Source of the DNA: Campylobacterales bacterium
GTDB taxonomy: Bacteria > Campylobacterota > Campylobacteria > Campylobacterales > QNZT01
Reading direction: 5' to 3'
Length of the DNA: 64,000 nt
Assembly: GCA_024278835.1 (NCBI GenBank)
Contig: JAJRSK010000068.1
Location: forward strand, 1-64,000
Below the pieces are notes generated by a model. The model worked only from the letters and a program-made list of their open reading frames with translations. It did not search any database and was not told the DNA's origin. A program made the translations under genes and the position numbers. Each line of letters opens with the position of its first letter. Within the stretch, counting starts at the first letter, position 1. Shown here piece by piece: positions 41,431 through 51,307 of the stretch.

Positions 41431-42969
41431 ATGTTTAAAAAGAAGGGTATTTTAAGTACGATTGCTGAGAAACCAATTGTTACCATTGATCCTTATTCTC
41501 TTAAATCTTACATATATAAAAAGTCACTATTTGAAAAGGCAACGCCTAAAGAGCTTGCTAAAAATAACTTTTTTATCTCTTATGTACAGACAAAAGATAT
41601 CATCTCTTCTACGGTGGATATTGCAAGAAGTATCGCGGGGGAAGATTTAAGAGATGCGATTGAGATTAAAGCTTATGATGAACTAGGACTTGATTCTGGA
41701 GCTGAGTACTCTATCTTTTATTTTGAATCTCAAAAGCAAGATGGTGATGAGAGAATCTTTAATGTCATTGCCGTTGATAAAGCAAGTTTATATGATATCT
41801 TTGATGATGTCAAAGATATTAAGTATGTTGATTACATCACGACTGCACCATTTCTTTTTAAATCCCTTTATAGTAAAAGTATCCTTGAGCCTTCAGGGAC
41901 TGACTGTTTTGTTTACTTTCATAAAGACGATGCCCATGTGACCATCTATCAAGATGGCGAATATATCTTTTCAAAATCCATTCGTTATTCGCTCAAAGTA
42001 ATTTCTGATACTTTTTCAAAAGAGTTGGGAAAACATGTTGATGAGTCAGAATTCTTTGATATGCTTTCTAAAACAGGGTTACAAAACAAGAATAATACGT
42101 ATCAACAGCAGTTGATGAAACTTTTTGGAGAAGTTTTTGTTTACGTGAATGATGTTATTCTTTATGCCAAACGGGCTTATAATTTAGAAAAAGTCGACCA
42201 AATTTACTTAGGAACAGAGTTAGGTTATGTAGCGGGACTTGAAGAATTTTGTCACAACTATGTAAATATACCTACCAAAAAGTTAGATTTAAAGATTGCA
42301 AAAAATTCTTCTGATTTTTCAGTGGATCCTATGCACGCACTTTTGAGTTTAAGTGCACAAGATTTTATGGATGGTTCTGTAGATGAAGATATGAATATCT
42401 CAATTTTTAAAAGACCACCTCCTTTTAAAAATCGTCCAAGTGGTAAACTTGTCCAAATTGCGGCAGCGACCTTGCTCCTTTCTATGGCATATCCTACCTA
42501 TCAGTTTGTCTATGACACGATGTTTTTACAAAAAGATTTACAAGCTTTCAATGAAGAACACAAACAAAAATCTACAGAATCTAATGCAAGAAAATTAGCA
42601 TTTTCCTCTGTAGAAAAAGAGAATAAGGCCATCGATATAAAGTTGGATGGTAAAAATAAAGAGTTAGATTTTAGAACAAAACTTTTACATGAGATATATG
42701 CAAAAAAAGTCTCTTATCCTATGAAAGCAGAAGTTTTAACAGATCTCTTCTCCAAAGTAACTAAGCATAAATCAAAAGTGACCAAGGTTGAAAATATAGA
42801 CCATAATATGATAGTGACGATACAGAGTAAAAAAGATAAGGATGTGACAGAATTATTGGCGGAACTTGCGGAATATAAAAAATATGATGTGAGTACGGAA
42901 ATGATTAAAAAAGATACCAATAGTTCTTATTATGAAAGTGCGATAAAGGTGGGATTACATGTTAACTAA
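41431..42969 (+). CDS. Pilus/Cts-type assembly protein (PilM/PilN-like)
   Basis: First gene of an operon with secretin, GspE and GspF homologues; PilM-like N-terminus, TM near the C-terminal third. Confidence 0.55.
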   Translation: MFKKKGILSTIAEKPIVTIDPYSLKSYIYKKSLFEKATPKELAKNNFFISYVQTKDIISSTVDIARSIAGEDLRDAIEIKAYDELGLDSGAEYSIFYFESQKQDGDERIFNVIAVDKASLYDIFDDVKDIKYVDYITTAPFLFKSLYSKSILEPSGTDCFVYFHKDDAHVTIYQDGEYIFSKSIRYSLKVISDTFSKELGKHVDESEFFDMLSKTGLQNKNNTYQQQLMKLFGEVFVYVNDVILYAKRAYNLEKVDQIYLGTELGYVAGLEEFCHNYVNIPTKKLDLKIAKNSSDFSVDPMHALLSLSAQDFMDGSVDEDMNISIFKRPPPFKNRPSGKLVQIAAATLLLSMAYPTYQFVYDTMFLQKDLQAFNEEHKQKSTESNARKLAFSSVEKENKAIDIKLDGKNKELDFRTKLLHEIYAKKVSYPMKAEVLTDLFSKVTKHKSKVTKVENIDHNMIVTIQSKKDKDVTELLAELAEYKKYDVSTEMIKKDTNSSYYESAIKVGLHVN

Positions 42970-43609
42970 AAATAACGATAAAAAAGGTCTTTTTGACCAA
43001 ATAGATGATTTTTTTAATAGCAAAAAACCCTCAGAAGCTTCTATGTTTCTTGGTGTGATTGCCCTTGGTATTGCTTATGGTGTGTATCAATTTGTCTTTC
43101 TTGAAACGGATAAAAGTTTACAAAACAGACAAAATCAAATCATGAGTGTTAAGCAAAAAATCAATATAGAGAGAAACTATCTCAATACACATAGTATGGC
43201 ATCATTGTCAAAGTTAAAATCAGATTTGAAACAAAAAAAGATTGCTTTTGATGATACTATTTATAAAATGTCTTATGTGGACAATACCTTGACAGAACTT
43301 TCATACCTGCTCTTTGATGATCATGCTTGGGCTACCTTTGTAGATAATATCTCTTATCTTGCTAAAAAATATCATGTCAATATAGAAGAGATTGGCAATA
43401 AGTTTTATACGCCAACTTTTCAAGAAATTACCCATGTGGTTGAAGTAGATGTCAAGTCGAATGCTAAGCTTAAAAATATGGTCAAGTTCCTTAATGCGAT
43501 AGAAGAGAGTCAACTAGTGGTTGATGTAGGTAGTATTTTGATAGAAAAACCAAAAGAAAATGTAGAAGCAACTTTTAAAATAGCCGTATGGGGGATGAAA
43601 TACCAATGA
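42959..43609 (+). CDS. PilO-like/GspM-like pilus assembly protein
   Basis: Single N-terminal TM, coiled coil, operon context. Confidence 0.5.
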   Translation: MLTKNNDKKGLFDQIDDFFNSKKPSEASMFLGVIALGIAYGVYQFVFLETDKSLQNRQNQIMSVKQKINIERNYLNTHSMASLSKLKSDLKQKKIAFDDTIYKMSYVDNTLTELSYLLFDDHAWATFVDNISYLAKKYHVNIEEIGNKFYTPTFQEITHVVEVDVKSNAKLKNMVKFLNAIEESQLVVDVGSILIEKPKENVEATFKIAVWGMKYQ

Positions 43610-44015
43610 AAAAATATTTAATATTGTCGATAGTGACAACAGCCATTTTTGCTAATGCAACATCGCATCATGATAATTTAGTAGCTGAATATAAAAATAT
43701 GTTTGAAAAAATAGGTGAAAAAAGAATAGGTGTTGATGAAAGTGATATTGATGCTTTAAAAGCACCGTTTGTTACTGTAGAAAAGAAAAAATAGCAAGTG
43801 AAGGATCTAAAGAAGCAAAAATAGAGCAGGGGTTTGTCTTGCAAGCTATTTTAAATAAGAGTGCCAAAATTTCTGGAAAATGGTATAAACTTCATGGTGA
43901 AGTACATGGCATGAAAATTATATCGGTAAGAGATAATTATGTGTGGTTAAAAAATGATGAATTTAGAAAAAAATTAATATTGGGAAGCAAAAATGAAAAA
44001 ATTAGTATTAAATAG
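43606..44015 (+). pseudogene. Small periplasmic pilus assembly protein interrupted by a frameshift at an A6 run (or recoded)
   Basis: Frame 0: MKKYLILSIVTTAIFANA...VTVEKKK* (stop 43792-43794). -1 frame continues KKIASEGSKEAKIEQGFVLQAILNKSAKISGKWYKLHGEVHGMKIISVRDNYVWLKNDEFRKKLILGSKNEKISIK* to 44015. Confidence 0.75.
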
Positions 44016-45504
44016 CGTGAAAAAAAGTGTTTTGGCATTAAGTGTTGTAACGCTCATCGCAGGTTCTTTGACGCAAGTAGAGGCAAAAAGCTGCGATATG
44101 AGAACGTTTAACATCAAAATTGCAGAGAAAGTTTCGACCAATGAAATTTTAAATCAACTTTCATCAGAATGTGGTTTCTCTGTCATTACTAGTGACTCAT
44201 ATGCTAAAGAAAAATTGGACGAAAAACTCTACGGCATAAATATCAAAAATATGGCACTTAGTGAAATCTTTGATGTCTTAGTGGCGAGTAAAGGTTTGGG
44301 GTTTGATTACAATAAAAATGTGCTCAAAGTCACTGGGTTAACCACTAAAACATTTAAAGTTGACTATGTTACCACCTCAAGAGAAGGTAAAAGTAATACT
44401 GATATCTCGTTAACAGGTGATGGTGGTGGTGAAGGAGGGGGTGGAAGTGCTAGTTCTCTCTCCACTGGTGCGACTATCACATCAAGTGACAAGTTCTCTT
44501 TTTGGGAAACAATGGAAAAAGAGTTAAGCTCAATATTGAATGCTTCAGCTGATGGACATAAGTCAGAAACACCTATCATCAATAAAGAGGCAGGTTTGGT
44601 AACGGTGTCTGGTACTGAAGCACAACTTCAACGGATAGGCACGTATATCGATACCTTGATGAATAGACTACATAAACAAGTGATGATTGATGTTAAAATT
44701 CTCTCCGTCAATCTTGATAACTCTAAACAGACAGGTGTCAACTGGAGTGAACTTTATAAACTGCAAAATGTGAAAGTAGGATATGAATCAGTCAATACAA
44801 GCAATGTTGATAAATATGCAGAAAACTCTATTACGGATATCGTACAAAATGGTATTTACCATGCCAATTTATTACGACTTGCTGGATCAACTTCGGTGAC
44901 TGATGTAGTAAAGTTTTTAAGAACACAAGGTGATGTAACCTCTATTTCAAATCCAAAAGTGGTCACACTAAGTAATCAGCCGGCGGTTTTTTCATCGGGT
45001 GATCAACTCTATTATAAATTATCAAGTTCTTCGAGACAGACTGGGGCGTCTGCTGCCACGGAGACTTTTAATAATGAAGTGGTAAAGTCGGTATTTGCTG
45101 GGATATTACTTGATATTACGCCACAAATCACTGATGATGGAGAAGTGATTTTAAAAATAAATCCTTCTATCTCTTCTGTAAAATCAGAAGCAACAGCGAG
45201 TGATGGTGTGAGAAGATTACCACCAGATCTTATGAAAAAACAGATTTCTTCTGTGGTGAAATTAAAAGATGGTGAAAAAATTGTTCTTGGCGGACTTATC
45301 TCTTCTCGTAAGGGGAAAGGATCTTATAAGGTACCAATTTTAGGCAATATACCAATACTTGGATATGCGTTTAGGCAAGATACAGTCACCGAAATAAGAG
45401 AAGAGTTGGTAATCATTATTACGCCACATATCTTATCACCTAGTAATAAGACAAAAAATAGACAGCTCTCTTTGAGTGATTTGGGATACCAGGGTATTAA
45501 GTAG
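43993..45504 (+). CDS. Type II/IV secretin (MshL/CtsD-like)
   Basis: VMIDVKILSVNLDNSKQTGVNW, secretin domain ILLDITPQITDDGEVILKINPSIS, VLGGLISSRKGKGSYKVPILGNIPILGYAFR. Confidence 0.93.
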   Translation: MKKLVLNSVKKSVLALSVVTLIAGSLTQVEAKSCDMRTFNIKIAEKVSTNEILNQLSSECGFSVITSDSYAKEKLDEKLYGINIKNMALSEIFDVLVASKGLGFDYNKNVLKVTGLTTKTFKVDYVTTSREGKSNTDISLTGDGGGEGGGGSASSLSTGATITSSDKFSFWETMEKELSSILNASADGHKSETPIINKEAGLVTVSGTEAQLQRIGTYIDTLMNRLHKQVMIDVKILSVNLDNSKQTGVNWSELYKLQNVKVGYESVNTSNVDKYAENSITDIVQNGIYHANLLRLAGSTSVTDVVKFLRTQGDVTSISNPKVVTLSNQPAVFSSGDQLYYKLSSSSRQTGASAATETFNNEVVKSVFAGILLDITPQITDDGEVILKINPSISSVKSEATASDGVRRLPPDLMKKQISSVVKLKDGEKIVLGGLISSRKGKGSYKVPILGNIPILGYAFRQDTVTEIREELVIIITPHILSPSNKTKNRQLSLSDLGYQGIK

Positions 45505-45522
45505 TAAAGAAAGGAAAAAAAG

Positions 45523-46230
45523 ATGGAAAGTATTAGTTCTCATGTTGCTATGAGTAGAGATGAACATATCTTAGATGATAGAGATTTTATGGTGAAGTTT
45601 CTATTTTTGATGTTGATGATTGCCTTGTTGGCATCTTATGTTGTATTTCAGGGGTTTGTTACAGTTGATAAGCTCTCATTGCCTTTTAATAGTAGTAGCT
45701 TTTCTTCTTTAAAGTTAGAGAATATTGAAAAAAACCTCAATGGAAATAGTGTTAATTTAACGGTAGAAGAGTCAGACTTTGAAGGTTTGGCAGAGCTTGA
45801 TTTAAGTGATATTGAGATTTTAGATACAAAAAGTAGTTCACAAGTTGAGCGTGCCCCTATTGAAAGATCTGTTGTGGTAAAAAACAGTGTTTCTAAAGTA
45901 GCACCTAAGAAAAGGGTATTTATCTCTTCGCAAAATGTAGGCTCACTCTCTTTTATTAAAAAGAAATTTTATGCGACTAATAATATCGCATTTTCACTAC
46001 TTCTCTCTCAAAAGTTTTTGGAGAAAAAAGCGTATAAAAAAGCACTAAAATGGGCTCTTATTTCTAATGAAATCGATGAGACTAGTGAACAGAGTTGGAT
46101 TTTGTTTGCTAAAGCAAAAATGAAGTTAGGAAAAAAACAAGATGCTTTGAATGCCTTAAATGTTTATTTAAAAAATAGTAATTCTACTCAGGTAAAAAAG
46201 GTTTTGGACGATATAAAGAAAATAGGTTGA
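45523..46230 (+). CDS. TM-anchored TPR protein of pilus operon
   Basis: N-terminal TM, C-terminal TPR, operon position. Confidence 0.55.
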   Translation: MESISSHVAMSRDEHILDDRDFMVKFLFLMLMIALLASYVVFQGFVTVDKLSLPFNSSSFSSLKLENIEKNLNGNSVNLTVEESDFEGLAELDLSDIEILDTKSSSQVERAPIERSVVVKNSVSKVAPKKRVFISSQNVGSLSFIKKKFYATNNIAFSLLLSQKFLEKKAYKKALKWALISNEIDETSEQSWILFAKAKMKLGKKQDALNALNVYLKNSNSTQVKKVLDDIKKIG

Positions 46231-46244
46231 GAGAAGAGTAAAAT

Positions 46245-47990
46245 ATGATAAACAAAAAATCACTTAGTTTAATAGATTTTTTACATAGTAATAAAATCAT
46301 TACACAAGAGGTAGCACAGTCGATCGAAGAAGAGTTTGTAGATACAGGCGATGATTTAGGGTCACTGCTGCTTAAAAATAAAATTGTTACGACAGATACA
46401 CTGACTCTTTTATTGATAGAGGCATTTAAAAATGGTGTGTTACTTTTAGAAGATATTTATAAAGAGTTTTCTATCGATGTTGATGACTTTATACAAAAGT
46501 TTGCCATCGCTACCAATACAGAGATGGTGGACCTTTATGGAGAAGCGGTTAACTACTCTCTGGGTGCAAAAACAGGTTATGATAAGTTAAATAAGCTTCA
46601 TATCCTTCCTTATAAAGAAGATGATTTAAATATCTATGTTGCGGTAAAAGATCCTTTTAATATCGCATTGCAAGATCAACTTCAACGTGTATTTAGAAAT
46701 AAATTGATTAAAGTACAAATCGCTAATCCAGACCAAATAGATAAACATTTACATAATATAGAGATTTCTGAATCGGTGAAAGATTTGATTGCGGAAATCA
46801 GACAAGAGTTTAAAACAACGGATGATGAAAATGAAGTTTCAGGTATCTTAAAATTAATTGAGCTTATCTTAAAAACAGCTATCATCGGTGGAGGGTCTGA
46901 TATCCATATTGAGCCTGCTGAAACTTCTTGTATCGTTAGATGTAGAATAGATGGTATGTTAAAAGAGATTTTTGTTTTTGATAAAGATATTTTTCCACCT
47001 CTAGGTTCACGTATTAAACTTTTAGCAAATCTTGATATCGCTGAGCGAAGAAAGCCACAAGATGGGCGTTTTTCAGCTGTTGTCATGGACAAACCTTATG
47101 ATTTTCGTATGTCAACGCTGCCTATCATGACAGGAGAATCAATCGTTATTCGTATCCTTGATAAATCAAAGGTTATGATTAAACTAGAAGACTTGGGAAT
47201 GCACCCTGAAAACTTTAGAAAATTTCGTGAAGCATGTGATGCCCCTTATGGTGTCATCTTTGTGACAGGACCGACAGGATCGGGTAAATCAACCACACTT
47301 TATGCAGGAATGAACGCTATAAAATCAGTAAAACGAAAGATGATTACGGTGGAAGATCCCGTAGAGTATCAAATGTCACTTCTGCAACAAGTACAGGTGA
47401 ATGTCAAAGCAAATCTCACTTTTGCCTCGGCACTAAAGTCGATACTAAGACAAGATCCAGACATCATCATGATAGGTGAGGTGCGAGATCAAGAAACACT
47501 AAAAATTGCCGTTGAAGCATCATTGACAGGTCACTTGGTACTTTCAACCCTGCATACCAATGATGCTGTTTCTGCGATAACTAGAATTTTAGATATGGGT
47601 ATTGAATCATATCTCATCTCAGGGGCATTGGTAGCAATTCAAGCGCAACGATTGATACGAAAAGTCTGCCCTCATTGCAAGGCAAAAGAGACTCCTTCTG
47701 AGCAAGTAATAGAAGATTTTGGGAAGTTTATTCCTGCTGAGTACCAATTTTATAAGGCAAAAGGCTGTGATAAATGTATGCATACAGGGTATGCAGGACG
47801 AGAAATGGTTTCTGAAGTATTGGTGATTGATGATGAATTGGCGAGTATGATTGCCAAAGGAGCGACCAAAGAGCTGATGCTTGAGTATGCACTTGAGCAT
47901 GGTTTTGTAACGATGTTTCAAGATGCTGCTATAAGAGCTGCTTCTGGAAAAACTACAATTGAAGAAGTCTATAGGGTGGCAAAAGTATGA
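46245..47990 (+). CDS. GspE/PilB/CtsE-type secretion ATPase
   Basis: GPTGSGKSTTLYAGMNAI, GEVRDQETLKIAVEASLTGHLVLSTLHTNDA, CPHCK...CDKCMHTGYAGR. Confidence 0.96.
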   Translation: MINKKSLSLIDFLHSNKIITQEVAQSIEEEFVDTGDDLGSLLLKNKIVTTDTLTLLLIEAFKNGVLLLEDIYKEFSIDVDDFIQKFAIATNTEMVDLYGEAVNYSLGAKTGYDKLNKLHILPYKEDDLNIYVAVKDPFNIALQDQLQRVFRNKLIKVQIANPDQIDKHLHNIEISESVKDLIAEIRQEFKTTDDENEVSGILKLIELILKTAIIGGGSDIHIEPAETSCIVRCRIDGMLKEIFVFDKDIFPPLGSRIKLLANLDIAERRKPQDGRFSAVVMDKPYDFRMSTLPIMTGESIVIRILDKSKVMIKLEDLGMHPENFRKFREACDAPYGVIFVTGPTGSGKSTTLYAGMNAIKSVKRKMITVEDPVEYQMSLLQQVQVNVKANLTFASALKSILRQDPDIIMIGEVRDQETLKIAVEASLTGHLVLSTLHTNDAVSAITRILDMGIESYLISGALVAIQAQRLIRKVCPHCKAKETPSEQVIEDFGKFIPAEYQFYKAKGCDKCMHTGYAGREMVSEVLVIDDELASMIAKGATKELMLEYALEHGFVTMFQDAAIRAASGKTTIEEVYRVAKV

Positions 47991-49234
47991 TTAGTTATTT
48001 TGAAGTAAATTATATATATAAGGGCAAGCGGGATAAGCAGTTGATAAAGGCCAATACACGTCGTAGTGCAATTGCCATGGCACAGGCAAAAATACCTGGT
48101 GGAACTATCTTAAAAGCCTATGAAGTTTCTGCTCCTTTAGAGGATCAATTTGAGGATTTTAAAGAGAAGTTTTTGGGTACATTGTCCCAAAAGAAAATTA
48201 ATGTAGAGTTTCTTATCGCAGCTTTTAGGCAGCTAGCGGTGATGACCAATGCGGGTATCTCTATCCATGATAGTATCAAAGAGGTTGGGAATTCTACTAC
48301 AGATAAACAGTTAAAAGAGATTTTTGTCTTGATAGATGAAGATTTAAATGCAGGTAAAAGTTTAACTGAAGCCTTTATGAAGTACAGCAACCAATTTGGC
48401 GATGTTTCCATCGCTATGATTGAATTGGGAGAGAGCACGGGTAATATGTCTGATGCGCTTACTAAACTTTCAGAACTACTTGAAGAGATGATGGATAATC
48501 AGAAAAAGTTGAAATCAGCGATGCGTTATCCCAAAACGGTCTCTATTGCTATAGTCATTGCGTTTTCAATTTTGATGATGTATGTTGTACCAAAGTTTAA
48601 AGAGATTTTTGAAAATTTAGGCGCGGAGTTGCCTATGCCAACAAAAGTTTTACTTTTTTGTGAACATGCGCTCAATACCTATGGTGCTTATATATTAGGG
48701 GTGGTAATACTTATCTCTTTGTTTAATAAGTATAAATATAAAAATGATGAGGCATATAAAGCTTTTGTTGATAAGAAGATGTTAAAAGTATATCTCATAG
48801 GTGATATCACTTTTTATGCATCGATGAGTCGATTTATGTTAATATTTACCGAGTTGGTTCGTGCCGGTGTTCCAGTAGTAGAAGCACTAGATACCTCTGT
48901 TATGACTGTAGACAATGAAGAGATTAAATCGAAACTTTCGGGTGTTAAACAATCTGTTCAAAGGGGTAACAACTTGACTGAAGCATTTAAAGAGACAGAA
49001 CTTTTTGAGGGTATGTTGATTCAGATGATTAAAGCAGGGGAGCAAGGTGGTGCCTTGGATAAGATGCTTGAGAAAGTAACAGATTATTATCGTTCACGAT
49101 TTAATATGTTTATAGAGAACCTCTCAGCATATATCGAGCCTATCATGATAGGTGTGATTGCCGGTATGGTCTTGATGCTTGCTCTTGGTATCTTTATGCC
49201 GATGTGGAATATGGGACAAGCGGTGCAAGGCTAA
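47987..49234 (+). CDS. GspF/PilC/CtsF-type inner membrane platform protein
   Basis: FRQLAVMTNAGISIHDSI, FTELVRAGVPVVEAL, IEPIMIGVIAGMVLMLALGIFMPMW. Confidence 0.95.
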   Translation: MISYFEVNYIYKGKRDKQLIKANTRRSAIAMAQAKIPGGTILKAYEVSAPLEDQFEDFKEKFLGTLSQKKINVEFLIAAFRQLAVMTNAGISIHDSIKEVGNSTTDKQLKEIFVLIDEDLNAGKSLTEAFMKYSNQFGDVSIAMIELGESTGNMSDALTKLSELLEEMMDNQKKLKSAMRYPKTVSIAIVIAFSILMMYVVPKFKEIFENLGAELPMPTKVLLFCEHALNTYGAYILGVVILISLFNKYKYKNDEAYKAFVDKKMLKVYLIGDITFYASMSRFMLIFTELVRAGVPVVEALDTSVMTVDNEEIKSKLSGVKQSVQRGNNLTEAFKETELFEGMLIQMIKAGEQGGALDKMLEKVTDYYRSRFNMFIENLSAYIEPIMIGVIAGMVLMLALGIFMPMWNMGQAVQG

Positions 49235-51300
49235 TTCTTTAGCTCCTCCATCAGCGCATTAACCTTGCTTTGTACCATCCCTGCCTCTTCTAAAAAAGGG
49301 GAGGGAAGATAGTCAATCTTTTTGACTTTATCATAAGAAGCGTAAGAGAGATAAAGTATCTCTTTTGCTCTTGTTACCGCGACATAAAAAAGTCGTCTCT
49401 CTTCATTGATGCCATCTTCAACGCCATTTTTACTCATCAACTTTCTGTTAGGAAAACGTCCATCCATCAAGTCAATGATATAAACTTCTTTAAACTCCAA
49501 TCCCTTAGAGGCATGAATACTGAGAAGATTGACCCCTTCTCCTTCTGTGAGTTCATTACCTCCCAGAGTAAGCGCATTGATAAAGCGATACTTATCTTTA
49601 TAAGCACGAGAGAGATGTTGGAGAAGTTCGGCTTTTCGTTTGATATTGTTTAATGCTTCTTCTTTTATACCTTCATGGACAGATCCATCTTTTTGTGTGG
49701 CTCTTTTGGTGGCTAAGGTTTCAGCTATACGTTTAAAAAGTGCGGAGTTTGCAATATTTTTGATGATATGTTTTGGTGAATTGAGATGTTTATTATCATG
49801 GATATAGGTATAAAAATCAAAAAGATATGCCATCAAGTCATTATTGATTTTAGAATGTTTTAGGATAGGGTTTTTTAAAAATCTATCTGGGTAACCCTGT
49901 TTTTTATATTTTGCCATACTCTGTTCTTCATAAAAGTCGTCAAAAAGACCTAGTTGATGGTTGATAACATTGGTTTTATAAGGGTTTTTTTTATCTTTTG
50001 GTTTGAGTATCCCCTCGATAATTGAACCATCACCGACTTTATAGAGTGCGTCAAAGAGGTCTTTGGCAAAAACACCACCCACCCCTCTGGCATACTCAAA
50101 GATATGGATAAAACTCATCATATCTCTTGGGTTTATCATGATAGTAAACATATCGAGTATGGCTTTTACCTCTTTTGTCTCAAAAAAACTTGTACCACCT
50201 TTTCGTTTACAAGGGATACCTTGTTCTCTTAGATTTGCTTCTATGCCATCAGCGGAACCATTGTTTCTAAAGATAACAGCGATATCTTCATGTGGGGTAG
50301 AAGAGGTTTTTATCTTTTGTGAGATAGCTTCATATTGGGAAAATAATTCATCAAATACCATCAATTTTGGAGAAGGGAAATTTCCCTCTTTTGTAACAAT
50401 AAGTTCTTTTGGATAGATACGTTCATTTTTCGAGATAACACGATTTGCTAGAGATAAAATAGCTTCTGAAGAGCGATAATTTTTATTGAGTGTATAGACA
50501 GTGGCAGCAGGATGTTTATCTTTAAAAGAACCGATGATATTGATATCAGCACCATTAAATGCATAGATACTTTGATCATAATCTCCTACACAAAATAGTG
50601 AGGAGCTTTTAAAACCATCAATAAGTGAACCTTGAAGTCTATTCGTATCTTGGTACTCATCGACCAATATTTCTTTAAAATGGATATCATGTGTTTTGAG
50701 GTATTCTCTAAAATTGATAAGTAAGTCATTAAAATCGACATAGCCAAAACGTTCTTTCACTTCTTTAAACTCTTCAAATATATGCTCATAGATATCACCA
50801 TAAGGTTCATGGTCAGGATTTTGTTCTGCCAACCAGTCTGAAAAGTAGCCCTCTCCTGCTTTATTTTGAAATAGAGAGTACATATCATAAAGATGTGAAG
50901 CAGAATAGGGTGCTGCTGGGGCATCAATATAAGAGAAATTTCTCTTTTCATGGATACTTTTTAAGACTAGCTTTAACTCTTTTGGTTGTTTTAAAACGAT
51001 TTGTATGCCAGCACGCTTTAAGAGTCTATAAGAGACGGCATGAAAGGTGCCTGATTCTATCTTGTTGGTGATGGATGTGTCGTAGTAGCGTGACACGCGC
51101 TCAATCATCTCTGCAGCGGCTTTGTTAGTAAAGGTGAGAAGTAATAACTCTTCTGGTTTAACACCCGCATTAAGGTGGTGAGCAATACGTGCAACAATAG
51201 TAGAAGTTTTACCTGTTCCGGCACTCGCAATGATAAGATTTTCCCCATAGGGTGCTGTAGCAGCTTGATGCTGCTCAGTATTTAATTTTGATAATGGCAT
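49231..51300 (-). CDS. UvrD/Rep-family DNA helicase
   Basis: IIASAGTGKTSTIVAR, LLLTFTNKAAAEM, VDEYQDTNRLQ, VNLLSIHASKGLEFKEVYII. Confidence 0.93.
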   Translation of the reverse strand: MPLSKLNTEQHQAATAPYGENLIIASAGTGKTSTIVARIAHHLNAGVKPEELLLLTFTNKAAAEMIERVSRYYDTSITNKIESGTFHAVSYRLLKRAGIQIVLKQPKELKLVLKSIHEKRNFSYIDAPAAPYSASHLYDMYSLFQNKAGEGYFSDWLAEQNPDHEPYGDIYEHIFEEFKEVKERFGYVDFNDLLINFREYLKTHDIHFKEILVDEYQDTNRLQGSLIDGFKSSSLFCVGDYDQSIYAFNGADINIIGSFKDKHPAATVYTLNKNYRSSEAILSLANRVISKNERIYPKELIVTKEGNFPSPKLMVFDELFSQYEAISQKIKTSSTPHEDIAVIFRNNGSADGIEANLREQGIPCKRKGGTSFFETKEVKAILDMFTIMINPRDMMSFIHIFEYARGVGGVFAKDLFDALYKVGDGSIIEGILKPKDKKNPYKTNVINHQLGLFDDFYEEQSMAKYKKQGYPDRFLKNPILKHSKINNDLMAYLFDFYTYIHDNKHLNSPKHIIKNIANSALFKRIAETLATKRATQKDGSVHEGIKEEALNNIKRKAELLQHLSRAYKDKYRFINALTLGGNELTEGEGVNLLSIHASKGLEFKEVYIIDLMDGRFPNRKLMSKNGVEDGINEERRLFYVAVTRAKEILYLSYASYDKVKKIDYLPSPFLEEAGMVQSKVNALMEELKN

Positions 51301-51307
51301 ATAGAAG

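Noticed and set aside
44424-44460. Gly-rich repeat in the secretin gene (GDGGGEGGGGSASS)
   Set aside because: Flexible linker of a kind common in secretins; not a separate repeat element.
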